Of a stretch of DNA of 31,051 bases, positions 1 through 11,533 are shown in pieces (the stretch's first letter is position 1; every line of letters starts with the position of its first letter). The translations under genes and the position numbers were made by a program. The notes under the pieces were generated by a model. It saw only the letters and a list, made by a program, of their open reading frames with translations, was not told the DNA's origin and searched no databases. This DNA is from Dissophora ornata (lineage: Eukaryota > Mortierellomycota > Mortierellomycetes > Mortierellales > Mortierellaceae): assembly GCA_025201705.1 (NCBI GenBank), contig MU616937.1, positions 1 to 31,051 of the forward strand, given 5' to 3'.

Positions 1-9
1 CTACAGCAT

Positions 10-717
10 CTATGTCAACACGTTTTTGTATACAATATTACGTGTATATGCGCCTTCATGGTTCTGAAGCCCACTATCCAAGATGAGGATCTTGAGCCTG
101 TTCGGATCAGTGCATCGCGATAGAGCCACATAGAGATGGCCGTGACCAAAGACAGGCTTGGGAAGGTAAAGGCCCACAGTATCGAGTGTCCGGCCCTGCG
201 ACTTGTTGATGGTCATTGCGAAAGCAGGCTTGACTGGAAACTGTCGCCTGCAAAACTTGATCGGGGAACTACCATCGTCAGTAGTGATCAGAGGGATGCG
301 TGGAAGAAAGACCATTTTCCCTTTAAATTTGCCAACCAAAATTTCAGCTTCAATAAACCGGGAGCCCAGTGTTCGAACGATAAGGCGTGTGCCGTTGCAC
401 ATTCCCTGAAGTGCGTCCATGTTACGCAAAAGCATGATAGGCTGGCCAACTTTGAGCTGCAGCTTTGCCGGTGGCAGTCTGCCTGAAGTGAGAGTGTTTA
501 GATACTCGGAGCTGTATCTGGCTGCGTCCTCGGGATCAGGAATGGAGTCTTGGGCGTAATAAACCTTTACTCTACCATGAAGCATTTTTGTGGCCTGATC
601 ATTGAGGGCGTCAACATCCTCATTTAGAGTGGAAAGGATCGCGCGTCCAGCAAAGAGATTTGGAGCAGCAGGGTCTAAGACTCGTTCGAGCGAAAGAAAG
701 AGTTTTCCATATCGCGT
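10..717 (-). mobile_element. Helitron/PIF1-type helicase, C-terminal fragment
   Basis: The minus strand reads as the C-terminal third of a PIF1-family DNA helicase of the sort carried by Helitron rolling-circle transposons. Visible landmarks are AILSTLNEDVDALN (start of the last RecA-like domain), VGQPIMLLRNMD, FAMTINKSQGRTLD (helicase motif VI region), HLYVALSRC and the typical tail NIVYKNVL before a stop. The frame is open from 717 and has an ATG at 585, but that ATG lies inside the conserved domain and is not a natural start. Just upstream a TGA (718-720) interrupts the frame, while a neighbouring frame (about 721-760) keeps helicase-like residues such as EKLRLKRHFRNV, so a frameshift is likely. 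Walker A, the Rep nuclease and the Helitron termini are not in the window. It is most likely a decayed element copy; a host PIF1 gene is less likely because the tail is Helitron-like. Confidence 0.75.
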
Positions 718-840
718 TCACATTCCTAAAATGCCTCTTCAACCTCAGCTTCTCTCGTTCTTTTCTATTCTTCCTGTCGCTCAGTTCTCATTGCGTGTAG
801 TTGGAGACGGAGTTGCGGCGAAAGTAAGTTTTCAATAGGG

Positions 841-1567
841 GTATCGCAATTGTTTTCGGATCGGTTCTTGTGGCTCTTGGGTTGGAAGATCCTTGGCACT
901 AGATACATATGCTTGCAAAGCAACCTGTACTTGAAACAATCGGGACAGGGGCAAGAAAAAATAAGGTTCCTGTTCAAATCTACAATTATGGAGTGCTGTA
1001 CTCTTCATCACGAAAATGGTCTCTTCCTTCGCTTACATGATTTCAGCTTTTTGGGTGCTTCCACCAAATGCGGATGATTACACTACAACCTTCCTCATTT
1101 CCGTCGACCCGTATTTTATTTCGCTTCTTAATTTATGAAGTTTGCCGTTGGGAGGAGTTACATTCGCGAGTTACGGAAACAGATGTCAACGTTGACAACA
1201 GAATATGTGCAGCGTACAAGTGCGCACCATTTTTTTTTTTTTTTTTTGCCACTGCGTCAATCACATCATTTGATAACGTTCCGAAAATAACCACGTGGGA
1301 CCGCAGAAAGGTTATTTGAGTGCGAAATTGATGTCATGGGGGATGTTAAAACTTTAATCCAATTCGAGGATGACTAGATCTCTTTGAGCTTGCCCCAGAA
1401 GGGCAGCAAGGGTCACCCGGGGTTACGCGGATAACGCCGAGAACGGGTTGTGTCTCCTCACAGTACTTGCACGTCACCCTGAAGTAGTCATGAGCACTTT
1501 ATTTAGGGTAGAATACCGCTCGTACGAGCTGCACTTAGACTTCCACTATTCGGATTAAACTTGACAT

Positions 1568-1599
<32 letters not shown>

Positions 1600-1660
1600 A
1601 ACTTTGATCCACATTATTCTATTGTAACGAAAAAAAAAACTAGTTTTAAAGTGTGCGGCT
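841..1660. other. Intergenic stretch with A and T tracts
   Basis: No convincing coding or RNA gene was seen. It contains a T run of about 18 near 1231-1248, an A run of about 25 near 1570-1594, and a shorter A run near 1631. Short open frames here show no recognisable domain. Confidence 0.6.
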
Positions 1661-1693
1661 CCTTTGGGTTTGAGCGACCTCCAAAGCTCCGTG

Positions 1694-2998
1694 CTATGCA
1701 GCATAGACAGCTTGAGTCATCCCATCCATCGCTTGGATCACCTCAGGCTTCTCCAGGTACCTCAACCTCGCCAACTCAACACACAGATTACACTGCATGT
1801 TCTTCAACGACAACTTCATCTTCAACTTAAACCCTTCCGGCCATTCTCTCTCTGGTTGTTTCCTCCACTCGTGAAACTTTTCATACTTCCGTACGTCCGC
1901 TGCCACCTCTTTCAAATAGGCCGCCAGTTTTTCGGGACTCTCAAAATCTTCTATGAAGATAGTAGATCCCTTGGGGACAAAATCACGAACGTTAGGAGGG
2001 CCTGCGTAGACAGGGACGACTCCAGACTCAAACGCCTGCCAGAGTTTTTCAGAGGCATAGTCGGTTTCAAAGCAGTTTTCTATCGAAAGCGTGAATGGGT
2101 AAAATGCAGTGGCACAGGTACGAGCGACAAGTTTGTCGTCACCGGTGGCGAGGCAAGGCTGGGGCAAGATGCCGTTAGAGATATTTTTGTATTGGCCGGT
2201 GCTGAAGATGTGGAACTCAGGTCCGAGGACTTTGGCCATTCCGGGACCCCAGATGGCGCGCATGTCGGTGTGGCGGCTGGAAAACCAGGACATGAAAGGA
2301 CGGCGTTGGTGCGGGTGATTCTGGTTGTGCTGTACAAACTCTTGAATGTTGAAGTAAACATCCTTGACCATGAGGTCGGGTTTCTCGACGTAAGATACTG
2401 GGACTTGGGCCATGTCTTCATGAAAATTCAAGAAGAGGTCGACGCGGTTTTGGTCCAGCCAAGTTTGATTGGCATAAAAATCGTAATAGAATTGAGGCTC
2501 CATTGCAAACAAAATCCAGCGTTGGAATTTCGGATGGCTTCCTGATCCGAAAACTTGGACCGAGGGTTTGTTGCGTGGAAAGTTTTGAAACATCAGAGAC
2601 AGAATTCCGTCTTTTGTAGCAGCCTGCCGTTGTTGTTCTTCGGAAACGAAATCGTCATCGTTGGGATTGCGGGAGAACTCGCACCGAATAGGACAGTTGG
2701 GGATGAGGAGGAGAGGGCTGGGGTCCATGTGAAACCATCCGATGGTGGAGATGTGGACAGATACGGGCGCGTCGTTATTGAGAGCCACAACGATCCGTTC
2801 GCGCGCGAGGTAGTCGGCGATGGTGGAGGGCTTGCTCTTCAGGATGAGCATGTCGCCAAGACTGGGTATTAATGTAGAGTAACCATTCTTGGTGCTGGTG
2901 AAGTTGTCGCGATTGAGATAGTAGTAGGAAGAGTAGAGAGTGAGGATAGTAATGGCAGAGAGTGCCATGAGTTGCATCCCAAACGCGGGTAACAGCAT
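1694..2998 (-). CDS. Alpha-1,3-fucosyltransferase-like protein (GT10)
   Basis: Intronless gene of 434 residues when started at the ATG at 2998. The frame is open further upstream, but only from a non-ATG codon. The product looks like a Golgi type II membrane protein: a short cytosolic tail, a single hydrophobic segment at about residues 11-28, then a lumenal catalytic domain. The GT10 signature is clear: FTLSIENC (about 302-309), DYASEKLW, and VPVYAGPPN (about 328-336), which form the GDP-fucose-binding region, with MSWFSSRHTDMR upstream. A CNLC motif (403-406) near the C-terminus matches the CxxC of core-type alpha-1,3-fucosyltransferases. The family transfers fucose from GDP-fucose to N-glycans or related acceptors; the exact acceptor cannot be read from sequence. 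It ends at TAG 1694-1696. The nearest gene on the same strand is METTL5-like, about 570 bases upstream. Confidence 0.9.
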   Translation of the reverse strand: MLLPAFGMQLMALSAITILTLYSSYYYLNRDNFTSTKNGYSTLIPSLGDMLILKSKPSTIADYLARERIVVALNNDAPVSVHISTIGWFHMDPSPLLLIPNCPIRCEFSRNPNDDDFVSEEQQRQAATKDGILSLMFQNFPRNKPSVQVFGSGSHPKFQRWILFAMEPQFYYDFYANQTWLDQNRVDLFLNFHEDMAQVPVSYVEKPDLMVKDVYFNIQEFVQHNQNHPHQRRPFMSWFSSRHTDMRAIWGPGMAKVLGPEFHIFSTGQYKNISNGILPQPCLATGDDKLVARTCATAFYPFTLSIENCFETDYASEKLWQAFESGVVPVYAGPPNVRDFVPKGSTIFIEDFESPEKLAAYLKEVAADVRKYEKFHEWRKQPEREWPEGFKLKMKLSLKNMQCNLCVELARLRYLEKPEVIQAMDGMTQAVYAA

Positions 2999-3565
2999 TG
3001 TTTGATGTGTGAGGGGAACTGAGGAAGAGAGATATAATATCGACCATGGCGACTCTTGTAATGAGGGATTTCCTCCCTGTTCATGCAAATACGATTCGTT
3101 TCTGATCCATGGTTTCGCCGATTCTTCGATTCTTGACTGTATGACATGGGCTGTTGTATTGCATAGTCATTAATCATATGGAGTTTGTTTTGAAGGATCC
3201 GTTTATTTTTCCGAACGTCTGGACATGTGTATCACATGACTCTTCGCCCCTCCACGGTGCCGTGCTGGACCACACGACATGGTGCCGCTATGCAGCAGGG
3301 AAAAATGCATTCTCAAGTTCATGGGCGTTATGCTGAAATATGGGTGCTCAATGCCGCAAGATAGAATCCCGTCCAATAATGACCTCAGTATTGGCTACAT
3401 CAATCCTGAAAAATGAGTGGCGCTCGCCAAATCTGTTTCTCGCACGAGACATAGCCTTACCACATTTGTGCCCGCTGGACAAGATACCTTAATCTGAGTA
3501 AGTCAATCATGTGCGAATCTCGGCGGGATGGGAATTTTTTTTATTTTTTATTGAAGTCCAGCAGA

Positions 3566-4781
<1,216 letters not shown>

Positions 4782-7438
4782 ATGCATACTCCGGTGTCTA
4801 CGGGCACTGCTATTGGCTCCGTCGCAATGCCTCCCCCAAAAAGACGCAGGCCAGACAAAAATACCAGTTTGGTGGCAAAGAGTCCAGCTCAGGAGACGTT
4901 TTCTTGTCAAATCCCTGGATCGACTTCAACTTTCAAATCACCTAGGACACACAGTAGAAAGGGAAGGACAGGGAGGAAGAGGACCGCAAAGCGCAACAGC
5001 AAACTCGACGGCGATACGCAAGCAGTTGAGTCAGGCAAGCCAATGCCTATACTGTCAGACAGCACTTCAATTCACTTCCCTCTACTCTCTACTCTCTAAC
5101 TCGTCAACTCTGTTTGCTCACTCCTCTGGAAATCAGCCATTATTAAGGATCAGGAATATATGGACTTTCTCCAATGGCTCCATGATATGGGTTGTCCAAA
5201 AACCAAATTGACCCTTGCAGAGTTTTCAAGTACGTCGAGCTTCCAAGCGAACACCGTGACCTTCTGAAAAATACGGAAGCAATGATATGTAACGTCCAAG
5301 GGGGATCGAAAACTCAATTGCAAAAAAAAAATCCCTTTCCGTTTAGACACTGGTCGTGGTATGATGGCGACAAAGGACATCAAGGTACAGAAAAGAACAG
5401 GAAGGAACAACAAAAAATAACACAAGCTGCGTATCATTCATCGAATTTTGACTCTTTGTTGTTGCACACATTATTGTATACGTTTCGTTTCGAAAGGCAG
5501 GTGAGGTGATTGTCCAGGTGCCTGAGCGCAACCTCGTGACTATGAAGTCCCTTCAATCCATTTATGGTGCAAGAATCACTCGGTTCGTATTCGTGGAGCA
5601 GTCGGGCAGATCGCGTGAGTCACACGGACAGACTGGAGCGAAAACTAACGCCGATGCCATCTATTTGAATTTATGCCACGGAACTGGATTACGGCTATGC
5701 GGCCATACAGCTTCGGGAACAAGGTCAATGCGCATTTGATTATTGCGCTCCATATCGCTCTACTGGTTCAGGCACCAGAGAAATCAGGATGGCTACCTTA
5801 CCTGCGGTTGTTGCCAAAGAAGTTCGACACCATGCCCGTGAGATATCCACCAGAACTGTTTGAGTTGCTGCCCCAGAATGCACAAGGTAAAGTAACTGTT
5901 TGAAGAAATGTAAAAAAAAATAGTGCCAGAGCGTCATGGTGGTACTTATTGACATTGCATTTTATGTTGTCTTCATAGCCCATGTCAACAAACAGAAGGC
6001 CAAGATCATGGCGGACTACAAGACCACTCTAGAATTTTTGCAGGTGGGGATATTAACACAGCTTCCTTGTGGAATTCTCTGGTAGCTTTAACTGACGACA
6101 TGCTTCGATCAACATCGCCTTCTGCCGCCGTTTATGATCGGGATAGTCAAATAGCGATCTTCTGATAAGACCATTGGAATACGAAGAGTATGAATGGGCA
6201 TGGCTTGTCGGTAAGATCAATTTGCGTGTCCATGGCAGTTGATATAACGCTTGCAGTATAACCGGACCTCGCACTCACTCCGAATCCTGATACTCTCGGT
6301 TAGTTAATACCCGTTGCATTTATCTCGATGCCAAGAAACAAGTTGCTGCAGATAACATCGCACTTGCACCCATGCTGGATTTTCTCAATCATACCCACGA
6401 TGCCAAGGTAACGATACGGGCGTTTGATGGATCACAGATGTGCCTACACCTCGAAGCTGCTCTGGCCTCACGTTTAATGGTCTTTGACGGCTATGATTTA
6501 TGATTTGATAATAGACCGAAGGGTTCTTTTGCACAAAGACAAAGTCGTACCAAATCAAGACGTTGCTCCCTTACAAGAAAGGCGAGCAGGTGTTTATCAA
6601 CTACGGTCCACACGACAACTGCTTTATTCTTGTGGTGAGTTTTACGAAAATTGCATACATCCTTGCACCAGGACTGCCACGACTGCAAATGGGATGCCGC
6701 CTTCTGACACGCGTCCATGTTTGTCTAGGAATATGGTTTCGTCACGCCAAAAAATCCGTTCAATTACGTGACAGTCGACAGCGACTTTATGCAACTCTCC
6801 ATTCCAGGAGAGACGGCAACTGCCAAAAAGGACAAGCTTGAATTGCTGGATATGGCGGGATACTATGGGTGAGCCATAGCTACTGTCAGGGAGTTGGTCG
6901 TCTTTGCTTTTTCTGTAGTCGCAAACTCCCCTATTCTAACCTCTCATTATTTTTTGAACTGCAGTGACTATGTCCTCCATCGAGACGACGTCTCGTTCCG
7001 GCTATTGGCGGGCATGCGGCTGCGGCTGATCAATCCGTTCCACAAGTCCTCAGCAGCAACGCAACTTGCGATCGCTCAGTGGCACAATGTTGTGAATGGC
7101 GAACTGGATCAGATCAGCCCCGAGAATGAGCGGATGGTACCTGTCTTTACTGAACAACTCTGCGATGAGATGTTGGCCAATATTAAAATCAAGTTGGGTG
7201 TCTTGGTAAGTAGCGGAAAGGAATTGATTAGTTATTTATTTTATGATTATATTAGACATGCGTTCTAACGCAACTTGTTTCTGGTTTTTGTATATACATG
7301 TCTGTTTGTGTGTGTAAATACGCATAGGCAAGGAAAAAGCCAACGTTCCCTGTGATGCATCTTCAGCAAGTATGGATTGAAGCCCGTGACATCGTCCTGT
7401 CCATCATCGACAAGATTCAGAGAAAAGAGCAACTGTAA
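4782..7438 (+). CDS. SETD4-like SET-domain lysine methyltransferase
   Basis: Multi-exon gene. Exons that I can place with closing phase: 4782-5034, 5137-5229, 5347-5384, 5497-about 5566, about 5711-5886, 5979-6043, 6147-6210, 6304-6407, 6515-6634, 6729-6868, 6965-7205, 7328-7438. An N-terminal basic stretch (PPPKRRRPDK) suggests nuclear entry. The SET core starts at NTGRGMMATKDIKAGE and continues through EWAWLVVNTRCIYLD, the cofactor-site motif LDFLNHTHDAK and the INYGPHDN motif (YGxxxN). A C-terminal helical region of Rubisco-LSMT substrate-binding type follows (YVLHRDDVSFRLLAGMRLRL). Such enzymes transfer methyl from SAM to lysines of non-histone or histone proteins; the target is unknown. 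The first intron appears to use a GC donor. The exon 4 to 5 junction does not close in frame with any good splice pair (see findings). The start ATG at 4782 is the first in frame. Confidence 0.85.
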
Positions 7439-8004
7439 CACTGTCCTTGGGTTCAGACACACATAACAGTTATTCATCCGATTGTTCGACATGCCTGTCG
7501 TTGCGTGCCGCTTTGTCACGAGGCATACGATCGTAACGCAAGATGAATACGAACGTATTACTTGTTATCATTGCTCCTTCTCGCGCTCTGCATCTTATTA
7601 TTTATCGCCCATGTATTGTGCTATTGAATAAACATAGGACCCGATCCACCGCATGTTTTCTTTGCATTCTCTGTGTTGACAATCCGCAGACGCAGAAGAT
7701 TGGGAAAATTTGCATGAGTAGACCAAACGACATGACAAACTCAATTTTTATATATCTACAGCTCTCCCATGGGAGCAGTTGATTTTGGTCCGCTCTCTTC
7801 GCTCCCATTATGGGCTTTTGTGGGCGATGGCTGCGCAACATTCGTGAGGAAGAGAAGAATTCTGGCAGAATATTATGTATATAAAATGGACATCGGGCGT
7901 AACAGCGTAAGAGATATGTTTTATTGTTTTAATCCTATGAAATAAAACGATCTAATAGTACCCGAATGCAGGGGGTTTATTGGGGTGTAAGGCTGTGGCT
8001 GCTA
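7439..8004. other. Intergenic stretch between convergent genes
   Basis: Holds the 3' flanks of the SET-domain gene and of the seven-helix gene. An AATAAA at 7627-7632 could serve the SET-domain transcript and an inverted signal near 7940 could serve the minus-strand gene. No other coding evidence was seen. Confidence 0.5.
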
Positions 8005-8808
8005 TTAGTAACCGGCAGGCTGGGATTGGTACCCATTGTTGGCCATGGGCTGGATCTCCATCTCATTTGGAAAAGGATGTCCCAGGAAATAAGACTGCAA
8101 ATCGACGGACAAGACGCAGAGTCCAGCCATCTCCATCAAAGGTGTGAAGATAAAGAAGACACCCGTCACATTCTGGGCAGCTGAGTAGAATGTGTAGATG
8201 AACTTGTAGATCAACGAGATGTCAAACGCAGTCGTGGCCAGGAGCGCGATCGTGAACGCACGGCTGTTGCCGGGGTATCGGTTGCGATAGGTGTACGCAG
8301 CAAACCAGTACCACAATCCCAGTACCAGCAAGAGGGAGACTCCAACCTTGCGCAAGGCCAATCCAGTGTTTTGGTCCGATTCAGAGTGGTCAGGTGTGGA
8401 CATAATAGCGCCGACGACGACAAGAACGATCAATGGCGTAAGGAAGAATCTCGTGCGCTCAATTAGGCACCGCTCAAAGAGATCAGGGCCATGCGAGAAT
8501 TGAGCGCGGAGTTTTGGAAGAACAGACTCGTAGAGACGAACGAGGAGTTTCATGACAAAGACCACGCCGATGGACAACAGGACCAGCTCGGTGATGACAA
8601 GGTTGAGGTAGTTGTTGTCCGAGGGTGAGATTGCACCTGAGTCCAAGTAGGCGCGCATACCGAAGGCAACGATTCGGATGACGAGGAAGATCATGATATA
8701 GGAGTAGATTCCCCATCCTGACTTTAGGAAACGAAACGCGAAGCCGATGAGAATGACACAGTAGAGGAAACAGGCGAGGATGGACAGGACTTCGTCAACG
8801 GACACCAT
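8005..8808 (-). CDS. Seven-helix membrane protein, paralogue A
   Basis: Single-exon gene of 267 residues from the ATG at 8808. About seven hydrophobic segments are visible (roughly 8-26, 34-53, 68-90, 119-137, 152-172, 183-205, 213-235), and there is a short polar tail rich in N, Q and P. The topology recalls fungal RTA1-like and DUF7702-like integral membrane proteins, but I do not recognise a specific family or ligand. It is clearly paralogous to the gene at 19237-19995: both have RAYLD, ELVLLSIG, LPKLRAQ, a QNTGL..LRK.GV block, YR.RYP.N..AF.IAL and CVLSVDLQ..FLGHP. The invariant charged loops between helices 3-4 and 4-5 are good candidates for a functional site. There is no signal peptide; helix 1 is probably the signal anchor. 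Function is unknown. Confidence 0.85.
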   Translation of the reverse strand: MVSVDEVLSILACFLYCVILIGFAFRFLKSGWGIYSYIMIFLVIRIVAFGMRAYLDSGAISPSDNNYLNLVITELVLLSIGVVFVMKLLVRLYESVLPKLRAQFSHGPDLFERCLIERTRFFLTPLIVLVVVGAIMSTPDHSESDQNTGLALRKVGVSLLLVLGLWYWFAAYTYRNRYPGNSRAFTIALLATTAFDISLIYKFIYTFYSAAQNVTGVFFIFTPLMEMAGLCVLSVDLQSYFLGHPFPNEMEIQPMANNGYQSQPAGY

Positions 8809-8975
8809 GACGGATATGCTTTGGTTTGAGGAGAGAGAGAGAGGAAATGGAATGAGATATAAGTGAGGACTAGCGCAAGGCGAGGTAGTAGGTGATGACT
8901 TGTATGCTGCGATGATTGTTCTGATAACTGTTGCTGATGAAGATAATGAAATAAGGAATCGCGAACCGGGGCAGG

Positions 8976-8983
8976 TATTTATA
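8976..8983 (-). promoter_or_regulatory. TATA-like box upstream of paralogue A
   Basis: Minus-strand TATAAATA lies 168 bases upstream of the ATG at 8808. The intervening leader is purine/pyrimidine-skewed (GA repeats on the plus strand near 8830). Placement suits a TATA box with a leader of about 130 bases. Confidence 0.5.
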
Positions 8984-10520
8984 AGGGTTTAATCCGTTTA
9001 GTGTTGTGCGCTAGCAGGTCATGGTGGAGGGAGGGGGCTGAAGCAGTGATGATTTCATGCTGCTGAATGCGTCTGTGCTACAGAAGATGAACAAAGCTTA
9101 ATTTCTGCTGCTGAGGCTGGGGGGGCAGGAGGTAGTTTATCCATGTGCCAAGAAGATTTTTTCTTAAAAAAATTGACTGTTGACCCTATTCCTCGGACCA
9201 CACGCCCAATTGAGAAAGCATCATAAACTAAAACGGTCATAGACTCCTGCCTCCCCTCACTCCTCCCCTTCGTCAGGGCTGCGGCTGTGTGTCGAGCATA
9301 GACAGGGAAATATCTGGTTCACGGGACAATTAGTGCTTTTCCTCATTCAAACCAGCGCTGCCCGTTCTAACGAGATGGACGACTAGATCGCGAGACCCTC
9401 GTGCACGTAAATTTTTCTTCGTGTGGTCTTAGTTCTCCTGGATGAGAGCATCACCATGTTCTCAGAGCGACCTTCCCTTTGTGCAGCCCAAATTAATCAA
9501 CTGCAGAGCACCGATCTACTGCATTCTCAGACTCAGATGCCTGTTCACGCGTTTGTGATGTATCAGTCCCTAATTATAAATGCGCTTGATTGGCGGAAAG
9601 GTCGTCGTTGGAGGGCATATCTCCATCGTCTCCATCGTCTCCATCGCCGGTTGCTTTCAGTGTTGGCTGCATAGGCGTTCATTCATGTTTACCAGATGCG
9701 ACGTATGCTGCGGTTCATAGAGCACGGCAAAGGCTATTGTTCTACGCAGCAAGCGATGGTTTTTCGACTCTTAGGGCTGTCGTAATTTACATAATTTATC
9801 TCCGATTTGCCATTTCTCCAGGCTTGTGTTTTTTTTCTTGGATAAACTTTTATGTTTACACACGCAATCACGCTCGGAAAAATGTCTCCGGAAACGCCAA
9901 GAAAAACGACCTTGGCCCTTGCGCCCCTCTTCAGCCACGATGTCCAACAGGACCGACGTCGACTTTTTGGCACAAACTACAGCCTTGTTGCTGCGGTCTG
10001 GTGAGATTAAGCTCATTGTCTATAGATTTGTTCTCCTATACGGTTTCGCAATGGAATACGCACTGAGTGTCCAACCAAGGGTAAGGCTCCCTTCACCTTG
10101 GCCACCTACATCATCTGGCGTTGGTCATGTATCTTTAGCTCTTTCCAGCACTGCTGAAATAAAAACAAAGGCAGGGGGAAAGCTTTCCGTCTGACGACCT
10201 CACATGAAAACCATTCCTCTCATCCTCTCATTTCTCCATTCCGCCGTTCTTTTCAAAATATTGATCTCCTCAATTCGTCTATTCATTGCAATCCAGAGTC
10301 CAGCATTCCTCATCGCAACTCGATACGCCGGTCTTTTTTTATTTTTTTTAAACCTCAACTCTCTCTCACTAATGCTCATCCACATTTCCCATTTCCGCTC
10401 TAGCATCACAGGTGGGGGAGCTGGCACCCGGGGTGTCATGTAGCATAAAACCCCCGGTATGGCTCTCAAGCGATGTGAGTCCCATAAGCAGCACGCGCTT
10501 GTAGAACGCGTACTTGTTTA
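8984..10520. other. Gene-poor stretch
   Basis: No supported gene. A 9-base repeat (CTCCATCGT, three imperfect copies) lies near 9621-9650. A frame from ATG 9940 to a GTAAGG donor-like site at about 10081 encodes a protein-like hydrophobic stretch (IVYRFVLLYGFAMEY), but no partner exon could be found, so it is not called. Confidence 0.4.
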
Positions 10521-10552
10521 CAGTCGAATTTGAATTTCCCGGACGATTTACT
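10521..10552 (+). repeat. Left terminal inverted repeat
   Basis: 32 bases starting CAGTCGAATTTG, matching the reverse complement of 11502-11533 with one mismatch (T versus C at position 9). Confidence 0.88.
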
Positions 10553-10578
10553 CAAAAATCAAAGAATATAATCACCGC

Positions 10579-10614
10579 AGCCTATCTATCCCGAAGAGCC
10601 TATCTATCCCGAAG
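10579..10614. repeat. 18-bp direct repeat, two copies
   Basis: AGCCTATCTATCCCGAAG occurs twice head to tail inside the transposon, 27 bases inside the left inverted repeat. Subterminal repeats of this sort often act as transposase-binding sites; that role is inferred. Confidence 0.75.
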
Positions 10615-10658
10615 ACACCAGTTCTTCCATTGGAGACATTGGAGATGCGCGAAGAAGG

Positions 10659-11010
10659 TCACTTCCCTCCACTGCAGAGATAGAGATGCTCTGTTGAGGA
10701 CGTGCAGGACTTAGCAGATACCTTCAGCGCCCTTTCTGACCTTGACTTAGCTTTCCTTCTGATTTCCTTGAGACCCTCGACACTGCCTACATCATACTCT
10801 CCAGCCAAATCCGCCAGCACTCGAGCAGTAACTGTCCATTCCTCATCAGCGGCGGGCGGGCTTGCAGGTCCATTGGGATCCGTTTCATCGGACAGATTGG
10901 ATTTTTCACCCTCTGCGTCACCCTCTTGTTGGCCTTCTCGAGAGGCCATGAAGCAACTCGTTCTGCTAATTACAGCGAAGCGGACACAAACGTCTTGTAT
11001 AGTTGTGTCG
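10659..11010 (-). pseudogene. Possible transposase tail remnant inside the element
   Basis: A minus-strand frame open for roughly 110 codons lies entirely inside the inverted repeats and ends near the left one, as the last part of a transposase gene would. It holds an acidic linker and the stretch EEWTVTARVLADLAGEYDVG, then a basic run RRKAKSRSERALK. No DDE motif or helix-turn-helix is present and I do not recognise it as a specific protein. An ATG exists at 10949, but the frame runs upstream of it. It could also be chance. Confidence 0.3.
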
Positions 11011-11501
11011 GATCTAAGGCTCTAAGCCAGACACGCGTATAGGAGATACCAGCATGAATGACCAGCACGCGGGCGCCACACGTCCCCTGCTGACAAAGTC
11101 ATTAAGATAACAACGTGCGCCATGAGTCCGCAAGGCGCCCCAACCCTTATGTAGAATTAGTACAAATACCCAACCAAGGTTCCCCATTAGCTCGGTAGTT
11201 TTCTTCTCCCTCAATAAATATCTTTCCATTGAACAAACTCACCTCTCACTTCTATGACACTTGCTCCACTTTATTGGGCGTGCGTCTACTGTTTTCTCCT
11301 CTTGACTCTAATCTTCTCTGACTACGTCCTCCATACCGTCCTTTTTGCGTACGCGACTCAAGAAAAAAATTTTGACGTCAAGTTTAATCCTTTTGGAAGT
11401 CCAAGTGTGGCTCGCACGAACAACGCGCCGACTCCAGCTTCCCCGAATTGACCGCCATGTGCCTCCTCAAATCTCGCCCTTGCTATCCGGACGATTCCAC
11501 T

Positions 11502-11533
11502 AGTAAATCGTCCGGGAAATTCAAGTTCGACTG
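11502..11533 (-). repeat. Right terminal inverted repeat
   Basis: Reverse complement starts CAGTCGAACTTG and pairs with the left end over 32 bases. The core also forms a local 10-bp hairpin with 11487-11496 (CCGGACGATT against AATCGTCCGG, loop of nine). Confidence 0.88.

Larger units (their letters stand above)
10521..11533. mobile_element. Non-autonomous Tc1/mariner-pogo-like DNA transposon
   Basis: A 1013-bp segment is bounded by 32-bp terminal inverted repeats (10521-10552 and 11502-11533) that differ at one base. They begin CAGTCGAA and contain TTTCCCGGACGATTTACT. Both ends are flanked directly by TA (10519-10520 and 11534-11535), the target duplication of the Tc1/mariner/pogo superfamily, whose termini often start CAGT. 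The interior carries no intact transposase. A minus-strand frame near 10659-11010 may be the tail of one. It lies in the gene-poor zone just before the rRNA fragment. Family assignment rests on termini and TA only. Confidence 0.8.

Noticed and set aside
2080..2545. Long plus-strand and other-frame readings over the fucosyltransferase gene
   Set aside because: Antisense shadows of the conserved GT10 frame.
9940..10081. Possible first exon (ATG to a GTAAGG donor) with a hydrophobic stretch
   Set aside because: No in-phase partner exon; joining to 12315 fails in phase; no domain recognised.
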